Below, piece by piece: positions 7,816-15,348 of a stretch of DNA of 64,000 nt (position 1 is the stretch's first letter; each line of letters opens with the position of its first letter). The position numbers were made by a program, and so were the translations under genes. This stretch comes from Nocardia puris (lineage in GTDB: Bacteria; Actinomycetota; Actinomycetes; Mycobacteriales; Mycobacteriaceae): positions 310,001-374,000 of the forward strand of contig NZ_QNRE01000003.1 of NCBI RefSeq assembly GCF_003315035.1. The letters are read 5' to 3'. Below the pieces are notes generated by a model. The model did no database searches. It worked only from the letters and a program-made list of their open reading frames with translations, and was not told the origin of the DNA.

Positions 7816-9099
7816 ATGGCAGCTACCAGGGTGTACGTCGCCAGGCTTGCCGGATTGGCGGTTCTGGGACCCGACGGCGAGTCTATCGGCAGGGTCCGCG
7901 ACGTCGTCGTGGCCGTCCGCTACGACCGTCAGCAACCCCGCGTGCACGGCTTGGTCGTCGAATTGCCGACCAGGCGAAGGATCTTCGTCCCGATGTTGCG
8001 CGTCACCTCGATCGAGCCCGGTTCCATCGCGCTCAACACCGGCACCGTGAGCCTGCGCCGCTTCCAGCAACGGCCCGGCGAGATGCTGGCGCTGGCGCAG
8101 ATCGTGGATTCCACGGTGCGCGTGGAGGATCCGGAACTCACCGATCTGGCGGGCGTGGACGTGTTCGTGGTCGATCTCGGGCTGGAGCTGACCCGCACCA
8201 GGGACTGGCGGGTGTCGCGGGTCGCGGTGCGCGGGCACCGCAGGATCGGGCGGCGGCGCACGGTGCACGTGGTGGACTGGTCGACGGTCTCCGGTCTCAC
8301 GCCGTACGAGATCGGCAGGCCGGGCCAGGACGTGACCCAGCTGCTCGAACGATTCGAGGGCCTGCGCCCGGCCGACGTGGCGCACCAGCTGCGCGAGCTG
8401 CCGGAGAAGCGCCGCATCGAGGTGGCCGAGGCGCTCGACGACGAACGCCTCGCCGACGTGGTGCAGGAACTCCCCGACGACGACCAGGTGGATCTGCTCG
8501 GCCACCTGGAGGTGCGCCGCGCCGCCGACGTGCTCGAGGCCATGGACCCCGACGACGCCGCCGACCTCCTCGGCGAACTGCCCACCGGCGAGCGCGAATC
8601 GCTGCTGGCGCTGATGGATCCGGAGGAATCCGAACCGGTGCGCCGGCTGCTGCAGCACTCGCCCGACACCGCGGGTGGCCTGATGACGCCCAAGCCGGTG
8701 ATCCTGACGCCGGCCACCACGGTGGCGGAGGCGCTGGCCAGGGTGCGCAACCCCGACCTCACGCCCGCGCTGGCGTCGATGGTGTTCGTGGTGCGCCCGC
8801 CGACGGCCACGCCCACCGGCCGCTACCTCGGCTGCGTGCACATCCAGCAGTTGCTGCGCGAGCCGCCCGCGCACCTGGTGGGCGGGATCATCGACGCCGA
8901 CCTCGCGCCGTTGGGCCCCGAGGTGCCGCTCACGGCGGTCACCCGCTATTTCGCGACCTACAACTTGGTGTGCGGGCCGGTGGTGGACGACGAGAACCAC
9001 TTGCTGGGCGCGGTCAGCGTCGACGACGTCCTGGACCATCTGCTGCCGGAGGACTGGCGTGAAGAAGAACGGCACCAAGGGGTCGCGGTCCATGACTGA
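7816..9099 (+). CDS. MgtE N-domain/CBS protein without the membrane channel
   Basis: A 427-aa protein. Residues about 5-90 form a PRC-barrel-like region, about 170-280 are repeated MgtE intracellular N-domain helices (LRPADVAHQLRELPEKRRIEV, LADVVQELPDDDQVDLLGHL, ADLLGELPTGERESLLALM), and about 290-420 are a CBS pair starting at TAGGLMTPKPVILTP. True MgtE Mg2+ channels continue with five membrane helices; none exist here. It may therefore be a regulatory or Mg/nucleotide-sensing subunit rather than a transporter. The ATG follows a TAGCCT hexamer by 7 nt, which suggests a leaderless transcript. The next gene (DUF1003) overlaps its end. The M. tuberculosis equivalent from memory is Rv1232c. Confidence 0.85.
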   Translation: MAATRVYVARLAGLAVLGPDGESIGRVRDVVVAVRYDRQQPRVHGLVVELPTRRRIFVPMLRVTSIEPGSIALNTGTVSLRRFQQRPGEMLALAQIVDSTVRVEDPELTDLAGVDVFVVDLGLELTRTRDWRVSRVAVRGHRRIGRRRTVHVVDWSTVSGLTPYEIGRPGQDVTQLLERFEGLRPADVAHQLRELPEKRRIEVAEALDDERLADVVQELPDDDQVDLLGHLEVRRAADVLEAMDPDDAADLLGELPTGERESLLALMDPEESEPVRRLLQHSPDTAGGLMTPKPVILTPATTVAEALARVRNPDLTPALASMVFVVRPPTATPTGRYLGCVHIQQLLREPPAHLVGGIIDADLAPLGPEVPLTAVTRYFATYNLVCGPVVDDENHLLGAVSVDDVLDHLLPEDWREEERHQGVAVHD

Positions 9100-9709
9100 G
9101 AAGGGCGCGTGGCCGCGGCCGGGCACGAGCTCGGCGCGCCAGCGGCTGGAGACGCCGATGGAGTCGCGGTTCCGCTTCGACTGGGATGCCGAGGCCCTGG
9201 CCCGCAGCTCCGAGCGGGTGGCCCGATTCCTCGGCACCGGCCGGTACCTGGCGATCCAGACCGTGGTCGTGATCGTCTGGATCATCCTCAACGTGACCGT
9301 GGTGGCGCTGCGGTGGGACCCTTATCCGTTCATCCTGTTGAACCTGGCGTTCTCCACCCAGGCCGCCTACGCGGCGCCGCTGATCCTGCTGGCGCAGAAC
9401 CGTCAGGACAACCGCGACCGGGTGGCGCTGGAGGAGGATCGGCAGCGCGCCGCGCAGACCAAAGCCGACACCGAGTTTCTCGCCCGCGAACTCGCGGCGT
9501 TGCGGTTGGCGGTCGGCGATGTGGCCACCCGCGACTACCTGCGCCGGGAGTTGGAGGAGCTGCGCGAAGTCCTCGACCGCATCGCGGTGGCGACCACCGA
9601 CGGCGCGTCCGCGACACCCGAGACCACGGCTGGAAAGGTCAAACGCAAGAAATCCTCCGGTGGACGCGCCGCAACACCCCAGGTCGCGCCGCCGGTCTCC
9701 GATGATTGA
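9092..9709 (+). CDS. DUF1003 membrane protein
   Basis: A 205-aa protein (216 aa if it starts at GTG 9059, which has a well-placed GGAGG). The DUF1003 core is visible: SERVARFLGTGRYLAIQTV with a first membrane helix (about TVVVIVWIILNVTVVAL), WDPYPFILLNLAFSTQAAYA with a second helix, LLAQNRQDNRDR, then a coiled-coil region with EEDRQRAAQTKADTEFLARE. The C-terminal 45 residues are Lys/Ser/Ala-rich and disordered. Function unknown. ATG 9092 overlaps the stop of the MgtE-like gene (ATGACTGA), so the two are coupled; DUF1003 proteins often neighbour MgtE-type genes in actinobacteria, which hints at a shared role in ion homeostasis. Confidence 0.85.
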   Translation: MTEKGAWPRPGTSSARQRLETPMESRFRFDWDAEALARSSERVARFLGTGRYLAIQTVVVIVWIILNVTVVALRWDPYPFILLNLAFSTQAAYAAPLILLAQNRQDNRDRVALEEDRQRAAQTKADTEFLARELAALRLAVGDVATRDYLRRELEELREVLDRIAVATTDGASATPETTAGKVKRKKSSGGRAATPQVAPPVSDD

Positions 9710-9835
9710 CCGGAAATGCTCTACAACATCCTGACCCCTGGGTAACCTGGACAGCGTTGTCCCGAGCGGGCCGGGTCGGGGGTTGCGAGGGCCGGGTAGA
9801 CGCCCGTCCCAGCCGCCCCCTGTCGACACGCTCCC

Positions 9836-11296
9836 GTGACGTTGAAGGATTGGTGTGGCCGAATGCGAGTATCCGCCCCGATAACCATGTCGGCCCTCGT
9901 CGTCGCTGGTCTCGTCGCCTCGGGCTCGGCCGCCCAGCACGCGACCACCAGTGAGCCCCCCGCCGCGCCGGAGGCGTTGCTCGCCGCGTCCGCCCGGCCG
10001 AACGGCACCGGCGAGGAGGCCGCCGCCGACGGGGACGCCGCATTGTCCCGGACAGTGGGACTGCTCCCGGTCACCCCTGACTCCCCCCGCAAACTGCGAG
10101 CTATGAACCCGACGGCCGACGGTCTGCCGCCGTTCGCGGGCACCGTGCCGCTGCGGGAGATCTCGCTGCCCAACACCGGCGGGGCACTCGGCATCCCCGA
10201 GGTCGTGCTCGCCGCCTACCGCAACGCCGAACTCGCCATGCAGTCCTCGCAGCCGGGCTGCGGGCTCACCTGGAACCTGCTCGCCGGCATCGGCCGCATC
10301 GAGTCCGGGCACGCGGGCAGCGGGCGCACCGACGCGGCGGGCACCACCGTCACGCCGATCTTCGGCCCGGCGCTCGACGGCACGCTGCCCGGCAACGAAA
10401 TCATCAAGGCGGCCGACGGCGGTTACGTGCGGGCGATCGGGCCCATGCAGTTCCTGCCCGGCACCTGGAGCCTCTACGCCGCCGACGGCAACGGCGACGG
10501 CGTGGCCGATCCGCACAACGTCTTCGACTCCGCGCTGGCCGCGGGCAAGTACCTCTGCTCGGGCGGGCTCGACCTGCGCGATCCGGCGCAGGAACTGCGC
10601 TCGGTATTGCGCTACAACAACTCGATGTCCTACGCCGCCGACGTGCTCAGCTGGTCGGCCGCCTACCGCACCGGCGGGTCGCCCAGCCAGGTGACCATCT
10701 CGCCCGATCTCATCCCGCCCGGCTCGGCACCCATCCAGGCGGGCCCGGACATGCAGGCCGTCGGCACCACGGTGCCCGGCGCGCCCACCTCGCCCGCCGA
10801 CGCGCTGCCCTCGACCACCTACGTGGTGCCGCCGCAGCAGACCCCGACCCAGGTGATGATCACCATTCCCGGCCTGCCGCCGATCCCGTGCGGCATCTTC
10901 TGCCCGCCGCCGCCCCCGCCGCCGAATCCCTGTGAGCCCGTGGTGGTTCCGGCGCCGATGCCGCAGCCCGGCGAGCCCGCGCGGCCCCTCGGTCCGGACG
11001 GCAAGCCGGTCGGCACCGAGCAGGAGTTCGGCGCGCAGGGCGATCCGGCGAACGCCCCGGAGCCGAACCCCGCGTGCGCGCCCGCGCCCGAACCGGGTCA
11101 GCCCGGTCCGCAGCAGGCCCAGGAACCGGCGCCCGCCGCGCCGCCCGCGCCCGAGGTCACCAAGACCCCCGAGCCCGGCCCGGCCGAGGCTCCGCAGGAC
11201 GTCCCGCCGCCCCCGCCGCCGGCCCCGGGCATCACGCTGCCGTTCGGAATCGTGATCCCGCTGCCGCCCGGCCCGCCCGCTCCGCCGCAGGGCTGA
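9836..11296 (+). CDS. Secreted lytic transglycosylase (MltB/SLT-2 type) with Pro-rich tail
   Basis: A 486-aa exported peptidoglycan-cleaving enzyme. An N-terminal hydrophobic signal or anchor (ITMSALVVAGLVASG) is followed by a linker and a transglycosylase domain at about 115-290. The catalytic Glu is in LLAGIGRIESGH, with AIGPMQFLPGTW, an EF-hand-like loop DGNGDGVADPHN as in E. coli Slt35, and LRYNNSMSYAADVL. The last 190 residues are Pro/Ala/Gly-rich with runs of Pro, typical of actinobacterial wall-spanning tails. The GTG at 9836 and ATG at 9863 are both possible starts, and neither has a good Shine-Dalgarno. A paralogue without the tail follows 150 bp downstream. Confidence 0.88.
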   Translation: MTLKDWCGRMRVSAPITMSALVVAGLVASGSAAQHATTSEPPAAPEALLAASARPNGTGEEAAADGDAALSRTVGLLPVTPDSPRKLRAMNPTADGLPPFAGTVPLREISLPNTGGALGIPEVVLAAYRNAELAMQSSQPGCGLTWNLLAGIGRIESGHAGSGRTDAAGTTVTPIFGPALDGTLPGNEIIKAADGGYVRAIGPMQFLPGTWSLYAADGNGDGVADPHNVFDSALAAGKYLCSGGLDLRDPAQELRSVLRYNNSMSYAADVLSWSAAYRTGGSPSQVTISPDLIPPGSAPIQAGPDMQAVGTTVPGAPTSPADALPSTTYVVPPQQTPTQVMITIPGLPPIPCGIFCPPPPPPPNPCEPVVVPAPMPQPGEPARPLGPDGKPVGTEQEFGAQGDPANAPEPNPACAPAPEPGQPGPQQAQEPAPAAPPAPEVTKTPEPGPAEAPQDVPPPPPPAPGITLPFGIVIPLPPGPPAPPQG

Positions 11297-11344
11297 GACC
11301 AAACCTCAATCCAGATCACGAAGTAGTAACAAAAACGTCTCGAA

Positions 11345-11439
11345 TACGGTAATCTCTCCTTCGTCCACGAAGGTGACCCAGCGCTCCCCGCGCACGGACA
11401 CTTCGCGGAACGCAGAGCCTCAGCGCTATTGGAGGAGGG
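11345..11439 (+). promoter_or_regulatory. Structured 5-prime leader of the second transglycosylase gene
   Basis: After an AT-rich stretch with a possible -10 (TAATCT, 11350-11355) come three pairings. One is a perfect hairpin CCTTCG/CGAAGG with loop TCCA (11358-11373). A long-range pair joins AGCGCT (11380-11385) to AGCGCT (11422-11427). Nested inside it, CCGCG (11388-11392) pairs with CGCGG (11404-11408). The outer helix ends just before the Shine-Dalgarno run GGAGGAGGG (11431-11439). This looks like a structured regulatory leader. Cyclic di-AMP riboswitches precede cell-wall hydrolase genes in actinobacteria, but I do not recognise their consensus here. Confidence 0.45.
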
Positions 11440-11449
11440 TCACCACACC

Positions 11450-12298
11450 GTGGGGCGTCACCGCAAGCAATCGCCTGCCACCGTCAAACGCGGCTCCGTT
11501 CTCGCACTGACAGGATTGGTTCCCACCGGATTCGTGGCCTGCGCCGCGGCATCCGATCTGAATTCCGGCCACACCGCCGTCCAGGAGGTCGCCGAGGAGG
11601 GCGGTCTCCTCGGCGCCCTCGGCGCCGCGGAGGTCACCGACGACGGTTACGTCGAACACGCGATGGCCGCACAGGGCGTCGCGGCCAAGCCGGTCGTGAA
11701 AACCGTTGCGCTGCCCACTGATCGGGCGAAGGCCGAACTCCCCGCCGGGCCGGGCGGCATCCCTGGCGTCGCGGTGGCGGCGTACCAGAACGCCGAGCAG
11801 TTGCTCGCCGCGCAGAACCCGGTCTGCAACATGGAGTGGACCCTGCTGGCCGGCATCGGCCGCGTCGAGTCCACGCACGTCTTCGGCGGCAAGGCCGATG
11901 CCGAGGGCAATCCGCTCGACCCCGTCTACGGTCCCGTCCTGGACGGCTCGCTGGCGGGCAACGCGGTCATCCACGACAGCGACGGCGGTGCCCTCGACGG
12001 GCTCGGCGGCTACGACCGCGCCGTGGGCCCCATGCAGTTCCTGCCCGAGACCTGGACGCGATACGCCGCCGACGGCAACGGCGACGGCATCGCCGACCCG
12101 CAGAACCTCTACGACGCCGCGCTGACGGCCGGAAAGTACCTCTGCGACGGCAATCTGGACATGCGGGATCTGTCCCAGCGCTCCCGCGCGATCCTGCGCT
12201 ACAACAACTCGATGGCCTACGTCGCCAACGTCATGGCCTGGGCCAACTCCTACGGCACGGGGGTCGCACCCAAGCCCGCGGAGCTCCCCCGTATCTGA
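11450..12298 (+). CDS. Secreted lytic transglycosylase (MltB/SLT-2 type), short form
   Basis: A 282-aa paralogue of the preceding enzyme. The start is GTG 11450, 10 nt after GGAGGAGGG. A twin-basic N-terminus (GRHRKQSP) precedes a hydrophobic segment (GSVLALTGLVPTGFVACAAA) that may be a signal peptide or a lipid-attachment site. The catalytic domain at about 95-270 contains LLAGIGRVESTHVFGG (Glu catalytic), YGPVLDGS, AVGPMQFLPETW, the Ca2+-loop-like DGNGDGIADPQN and LRYNNSMAYVANVM. It lacks the Pro-rich tail. The tandem pair probably arose by duplication; only this copy has a long structured leader, so the two may respond to different signals. Confidence 0.87.
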   Translation: MGRHRKQSPATVKRGSVLALTGLVPTGFVACAAASDLNSGHTAVQEVAEEGGLLGALGAAEVTDDGYVEHAMAAQGVAAKPVVKTVALPTDRAKAELPAGPGGIPGVAVAAYQNAEQLLAAQNPVCNMEWTLLAGIGRVESTHVFGGKADAEGNPLDPVYGPVLDGSLAGNAVIHDSDGGALDGLGGYDRAVGPMQFLPETWTRYAADGNGDGIADPQNLYDAALTAGKYLCDGNLDMRDLSQRSRAILRYNNSMAYVANVMAWANSYGTGVAPKPAELPRI

Positions 12299-12304
12299 AG
12301 CCCG

Positions 12305-12310
12305 TAAAAT
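12305..12310 (+). promoter_or_regulatory. Leaderless -10 element of mrp
   Basis: TAAAAT lies 6 nt before the ATG of mrp and there is no Shine-Dalgarno. Transcription would start at or next to the A of the start codon. No clear -35 is seen. Confidence 0.55.
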
Positions 12311-12316
12311 TCGGAT

Positions 12317-13453
12317 ATGCCAGTGGTAACGGAAACGGACGTGCGGGGCGCGCTCGCGAAGGTCGACGATCCGGAGATCCGTAAACCGATCACCGAACTC
12401 GGCATGGTGAAGAGCATCGGGATCGATGCCGAGAGCAACGTCCACGTCGAGGTGTACCTGACGACGGCCGGGTGCCCGTTGCGCACCGAGATCATCCAGC
12501 GGGTCACCAAAGCGGTGGCCGATGTGCCGGGTGTGGGTGCCATCTCGGTCGACCTCGACGTGATGAACGACGAGCAGCGCACCGAACTGCGCAAGCAGTT
12601 GCGCGGCGATTCGGCCGAGCCGGTGATCCCGTTCGCTCAGCCCGGATCGCTCACCCGCGTGTACGCGGTCGCGTCGGGCAAGGGCGGCGTCGGCAAGTCC
12701 AGCGTGACCGTCAACCTGGCGGCGGCGATGGCGGCGCGCGGCCTGTCGGTCGGCGTGCTCGACGCCGATATCTACGGCCACTCGGTGCCGCGCATGCTCG
12801 GCACCGACGCGCGGCCCACGCAGGTGGAGCGGATGATCCTGCCGCCCGTCTCACACGACGTGAAGGTCATCTCCATCGCCATGTTCACCCAGGGCAACAC
12901 GCCCGTGGTGTGGCGCGGCCCGATGCTGCACCGCGCGCTGCAGCAGTTCCTGGTGGACGTGTTCTGGGGCGATCTGGACGTGCTGCTGCTCGACCTGCCG
13001 CCCGGCACCGGCGACGTGGCCATCTCGCTGGCCCAGCTGATCCCCAACGCCGAGATCCTGGTGGTCACCACACCGCAGCTGGCCGCCGCCGAGGTGGCCG
13101 AGCGGGCCGGGTCGATCGCCCTGCAGACGCGGCAGCGGATCGTCGGCGTGGTGGAGAACATGTCGTGGCTGGACCTGCCCGACGGCACCCGCATGGACCT
13201 CTACGGCTCGGGCGGTGGCCAGACCGTGGCCGACAGCCTCACCCGCGCGGTCGGCGCGAATGTGCCGCTGCTGGGCCAGATCCCGATCGAGCAGGCGCTG
13301 CGCGAGGCGGGCGACGAAGGCACCCCGATCGTACTGCGCGACCCCGACAGCGCCTCGGCCAAGGCCCTGCTCTCCGTCGCCGACAAACTCGCCGTCCGCC
13401 GCCGCGGACTCGCGGGCATGTCGCTGGGCATCGATACCACCCGCCACCTGTAG
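12317..13453 (+). CDS. mrp: Mrp/ApbC-type iron-sulfur cluster carrier ATPase
   Basis: A 378-aa cytoplasmic P-loop ATPase. Residues 1-90 form a MIP18/DUF59 domain (KVDDPEIRKPITELGMVKSI, TAGCPLR). From about 115 comes the Mrp/MinD-type ATPase with the deviant Walker A SGKGGVGKSS, DADIYGHSVPRMLG, VWRGPMLHRALQQFL and LLLDLPPGTGDVAIS. The CxxC pair that binds the bridging cluster in classical Mrp is absent: the segment after VVENMSWLDLP has no Cys. From memory, mycobacterial Mrp also lacks it, so this is probably a lineage trait, and cluster binding may differ. The ATG follows a leaderless -10. It is separated from downstream genes by an imperfect tandem repeat. Confidence 0.92.
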   Translation: MPVVTETDVRGALAKVDDPEIRKPITELGMVKSIGIDAESNVHVEVYLTTAGCPLRTEIIQRVTKAVADVPGVGAISVDLDVMNDEQRTELRKQLRGDSAEPVIPFAQPGSLTRVYAVASGKGGVGKSSVTVNLAAAMAARGLSVGVLDADIYGHSVPRMLGTDARPTQVERMILPPVSHDVKVISIAMFTQGNTPVVWRGPMLHRALQQFLVDVFWGDLDVLLLDLPPGTGDVAISLAQLIPNAEILVVTTPQLAAAEVAERAGSIALQTRQRIVGVVENMSWLDLPDGTRMDLYGSGGGQTVADSLTRAVGANVPLLGQIPIEQALREAGDEGTPIVLRDPDSASAKALLSVADKLAVRRRGLAGMSLGIDTTRHL

Positions 13454-13554
13454 GGGTCCGCGCCGGCGGGCTCTCGACCGGGGCAGTCGCGATCGCCGCT
13501 GGAGGGGTCTGCCCCGGCGAGCTCCCGGCCGGTCCGGTCGCGATCGCCGGGCGG
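13453..13554. repeat. Imperfect 51-bp tandem duplication after mrp
   Basis: Two copies lie side by side with a period of 51 bp (13453 and 13504). Each starts GGGGTC and each contains GTCGCGATCGCCG near its end, with about a quarter of positions different. The repeat begins at the last base of the mrp stop codon. It is rich in short self-complementary blocks and may form alternative stem-loops, so it could act in transcription termination. No protein-coding role is supported. Confidence 0.6.
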
Positions 13555-13663
13555 TGAATTGGTGCTGCGGTGCTCGGTGCTGGAGAACCCGTTCGGCAGC
13601 GGGGGCGCGCGGTAGACGGGTGCGCCCGTCCCGGGTGTCGGCGCGGCCAAATAAGCTCGGGGC

Positions 13664-14440
13664 ATGCTCACGCTGCTGATGTACGTGGTGTTCGTCGGGC
13701 TGGTGGCCGCGGCGCTGTTCTTCGTCGCGAGCGCGATCTTCGGACGGGGTGAGGAACTGGGCCCGTTGCCGGAGGGCACGACGGCCACCGTGCTGCCCGC
13801 CGAGGGGATCACCGGCGCCGATGTGCGCGCGCTGCGGTTCCAGCAGGTGGTGCGCGGGTACAAGGCGGCCGAGGTGGACTGGGCGCTGGCCCGGCTGGCC
13901 GCCCGCATCGACGAGTTGCAGATCGAACTCGCGCAGGCGCGCTCCGTGCCCGCCCCGCGTCCGGCGACGGGCCGCGACTCCGAATCCCGGACCGGCGGTA
14001 CGGCGTCCACACCCGAGCTCGCCAAGGACGACGTGGGCTTCAACGGCACGGCCGGGCAGACGTGGACTCCGGAGGCACCGGGCGGCACCGCGACGGGCCC
14101 GGGAACCACCCCCGACAACGGTGCCTCGAGCACAGCGACCGGGTACCGATATCCCACGGCCTGGAGTGCCACCGGCGAACCGGCCACCTCCGGCTACGAC
14201 CAGCAGACCACACCGGCTGGCGGCACACCGACCAGCCCGGCAGCGAGCGGTGGCGACACCGCCGGATCGTCCGAGCAGACCACCACCGGCTGGGGCACCC
14301 CGCTCAGCCGCGACGAGCCGGCCGCCCCCGCCGCGCAGCCCGGCGCGACACCGTCCTCCGACAGGTGGGGCATCCCGTTCAACCTCGCGTCCGAGCCGGC
14401 CGAGGGCTCGCGGCCGCACCGGACCTCCGGCCCGTCATGA
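13664..14440 (+). CDS. DivIVA-domain membrane protein
   Basis: A 258-aa protein with one N-terminal membrane helix (MLTLLMYVVFVGLVAAALFF), cytosolic side following. A short DivIVA-like motif comes at about 50-85 (ITGADVRALRFQQVVRGYKA, AEVDWALARLAARIDEL), matching the lipid/curvature-binding GYxxxEVD pattern. A short coiled coil and about 150 residues of Ser/Thr/Gly/Pro-rich disordered tail complete it. From memory the equivalent in M. tuberculosis is Rv1209, next to gpgS; here it is next to tagA. The ATG is preceded by TAAGCT at 6 nt, suggesting a leaderless mRNA. Its stop overlaps the tagA start (ATGA). A role at cell poles or in wall synthesis is inference. Confidence 0.85.
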   Translation: MLTLLMYVVFVGLVAAALFFVASAIFGRGEELGPLPEGTTATVLPAEGITGADVRALRFQQVVRGYKAAEVDWALARLAARIDELQIELAQARSVPAPRPATGRDSESRTGGTASTPELAKDDVGFNGTAGQTWTPEAPGGTATGPGTTPDNGASSTATGYRYPTAWSATGEPATSGYDQQTTPAGGTPTSPAASGGDTAGSSEQTTTGWGTPLSRDEPAAPAAQPGATPSSDRWGIPFNLASEPAEGSRPHRTSGPS

Positions 14441-15078
14441 GCGACGACTTCACCCAGCCGCCCGACGGACGCGTGCGCTGTGAGTGGGCGGACGGGTCCG
14501 ATCTCTACCGCGCCTATCACGACCGCGAGTGGGGCAAGCCCGTCCACGGCGACGACGCCTTGTTCGAACGGGTCTGCCTCGAGGCATTCCAATCCGGACT
14601 GGCGTGGATCACCATTCTGCGCAAGCGCCCGGCGTTCCGCGCCGCGTTCGCCGGCTTCTCGATCGAGCGCGTGGCAGGCTTCGGCGACGACGACGTGGCG
14701 CGCCTGATGGCCGACGCGGGCATCGTCCGCAATCGCGCGAAAATCGAGGCGGCCATCACCAACGCGCGCGCCGCACTCGCCCTGCCCGACGGGCTGGACC
14801 GGCTGATCTGGTCGTTCGCGCCGCCGCCGCGCCCGCGCCCGCGCACCCTCGCCGACGTCCCCGTCACCACGCCCGAATCCGTCGCTCTGGCAAAACAATT
14901 GAAGAAACAAGGCTTTCGTTTCGTGGGACCCACCACGGCGTACGCGCTGATGCAGGCCACGGGAATGGTCGACGACCACCTCGCGGACTGCTGGGTGGGC
15001 GGCGACCCCGGCGATACCGACCCGGCGGTCACATTTCGAACTCAGGTATCCGTCCACATCGGCGATAGGGAAGAATAG
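14437..15078 (+). CDS. tagA: DNA-3-methyladenine glycosylase I
   Basis: A 213-aa base-excision repair enzyme that removes 3-methyladenine from alkylated DNA. The Tag family signature is present: the start RCEWADGSDLYRAYHDREWG, then GDDALFERVCLEAFQSGL, WITILRKRPAFRAAFAGF, FVGPTTAYALMQATGMVDDH and LADCW. The zinc-binding set is one Cys and one His near the N-terminus plus the C-terminal His and Cys in DDHLADCW. The ATG at 14437 overlaps the DivIVA-domain gene stop by 4 nt. A stem-loop terminator follows the gene. Confidence 0.93.
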   Translation: MSDDFTQPPDGRVRCEWADGSDLYRAYHDREWGKPVHGDDALFERVCLEAFQSGLAWITILRKRPAFRAAFAGFSIERVAGFGDDDVARLMADAGIVRNRAKIEAAITNARAALALPDGLDRLIWSFAPPPRPRPRTLADVPVTTPESVALAKQLKKQGFRFVGPTTAYALMQATGMVDDHLADCWVGGDPGDTDPAVTFRTQVSVHIGDREE

Positions 15079-15087
15079 GACCGGTGT

Positions 15088-15110
15088 AGCTCGCCGAATA
15101 CCGGCGAGCT
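15088..15110. terminator. Stem-loop after tagA
   Basis: AGCTCGCCG (15088-15096) pairs perfectly with CGGCGAGCT (15102-15110) around a 5-nt loop. There is no U-run, as is common for actinobacterial terminators. It starts 10 bp after the tagA stop. Confidence 0.65.
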
Positions 15111-15180
15111 GCCTGGTTGGTGACAACTGTAGTTCCAAGAAAGTGCGCAGAAGACCGCGCAGATCTGGAGGGAGCAGAGG

Positions 15181-15348
15181 ATGGCGGCCATGAAGCCCCG
15201 CACCGGGGACGGTCCCCTCGAGGCAACCAAAGAAGGGCGTGGAATCGTGATGCGGGTTCCACTCGAGGGTGGCGGGCGTCTGGTCGTAGAGCTCACGCCG
15301 GATGAGGCGGCGGCGCTCGGTGACGAACTGAAGAGTGTCACCAGCTAG
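15181..15348 (+). CDS. DUF3117 small protein (55 aa)
   Basis: A 55-aa protein starting at ATG 15181, behind a GGAGGGAG ribosome site. The sequence (MAAMKPRTGDGPLEATKEGR, then MRVPLEGGGRLVVELTPDEA) is the highly conserved DUF3117 family that is near universal in actinobacteria; from memory the M. tuberculosis member is Rv1211, also next to tagA. The fold is probably a small beta-rich domain. Function is unknown. It lies after the tagA terminator with its own 70-bp upstream region, so it is probably transcribed separately. The methyltransferase gene begins inside its last codons. Confidence 0.9.
   Translation: MAAMKPRTGDGPLEATKEGRGIVMRVPLEGGGRLVVELTPDEAAALGDELKSVTS

Noticed and set aside
9014..11302. 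762-aa minus-strand frame opposite the DUF1003 and first transglycosylase genes
   Set aside because: Low-complexity Arg/Gly-rich antisense frame; the plus-strand proteins have clear motifs.
12472..13557. 361-aa plus-strand frame overlapping mrp and the 51-bp repeats
   Set aside because: Arg-rich shadow of mrp; the 17-residue periodicity at its end only mirrors the DNA repeat.
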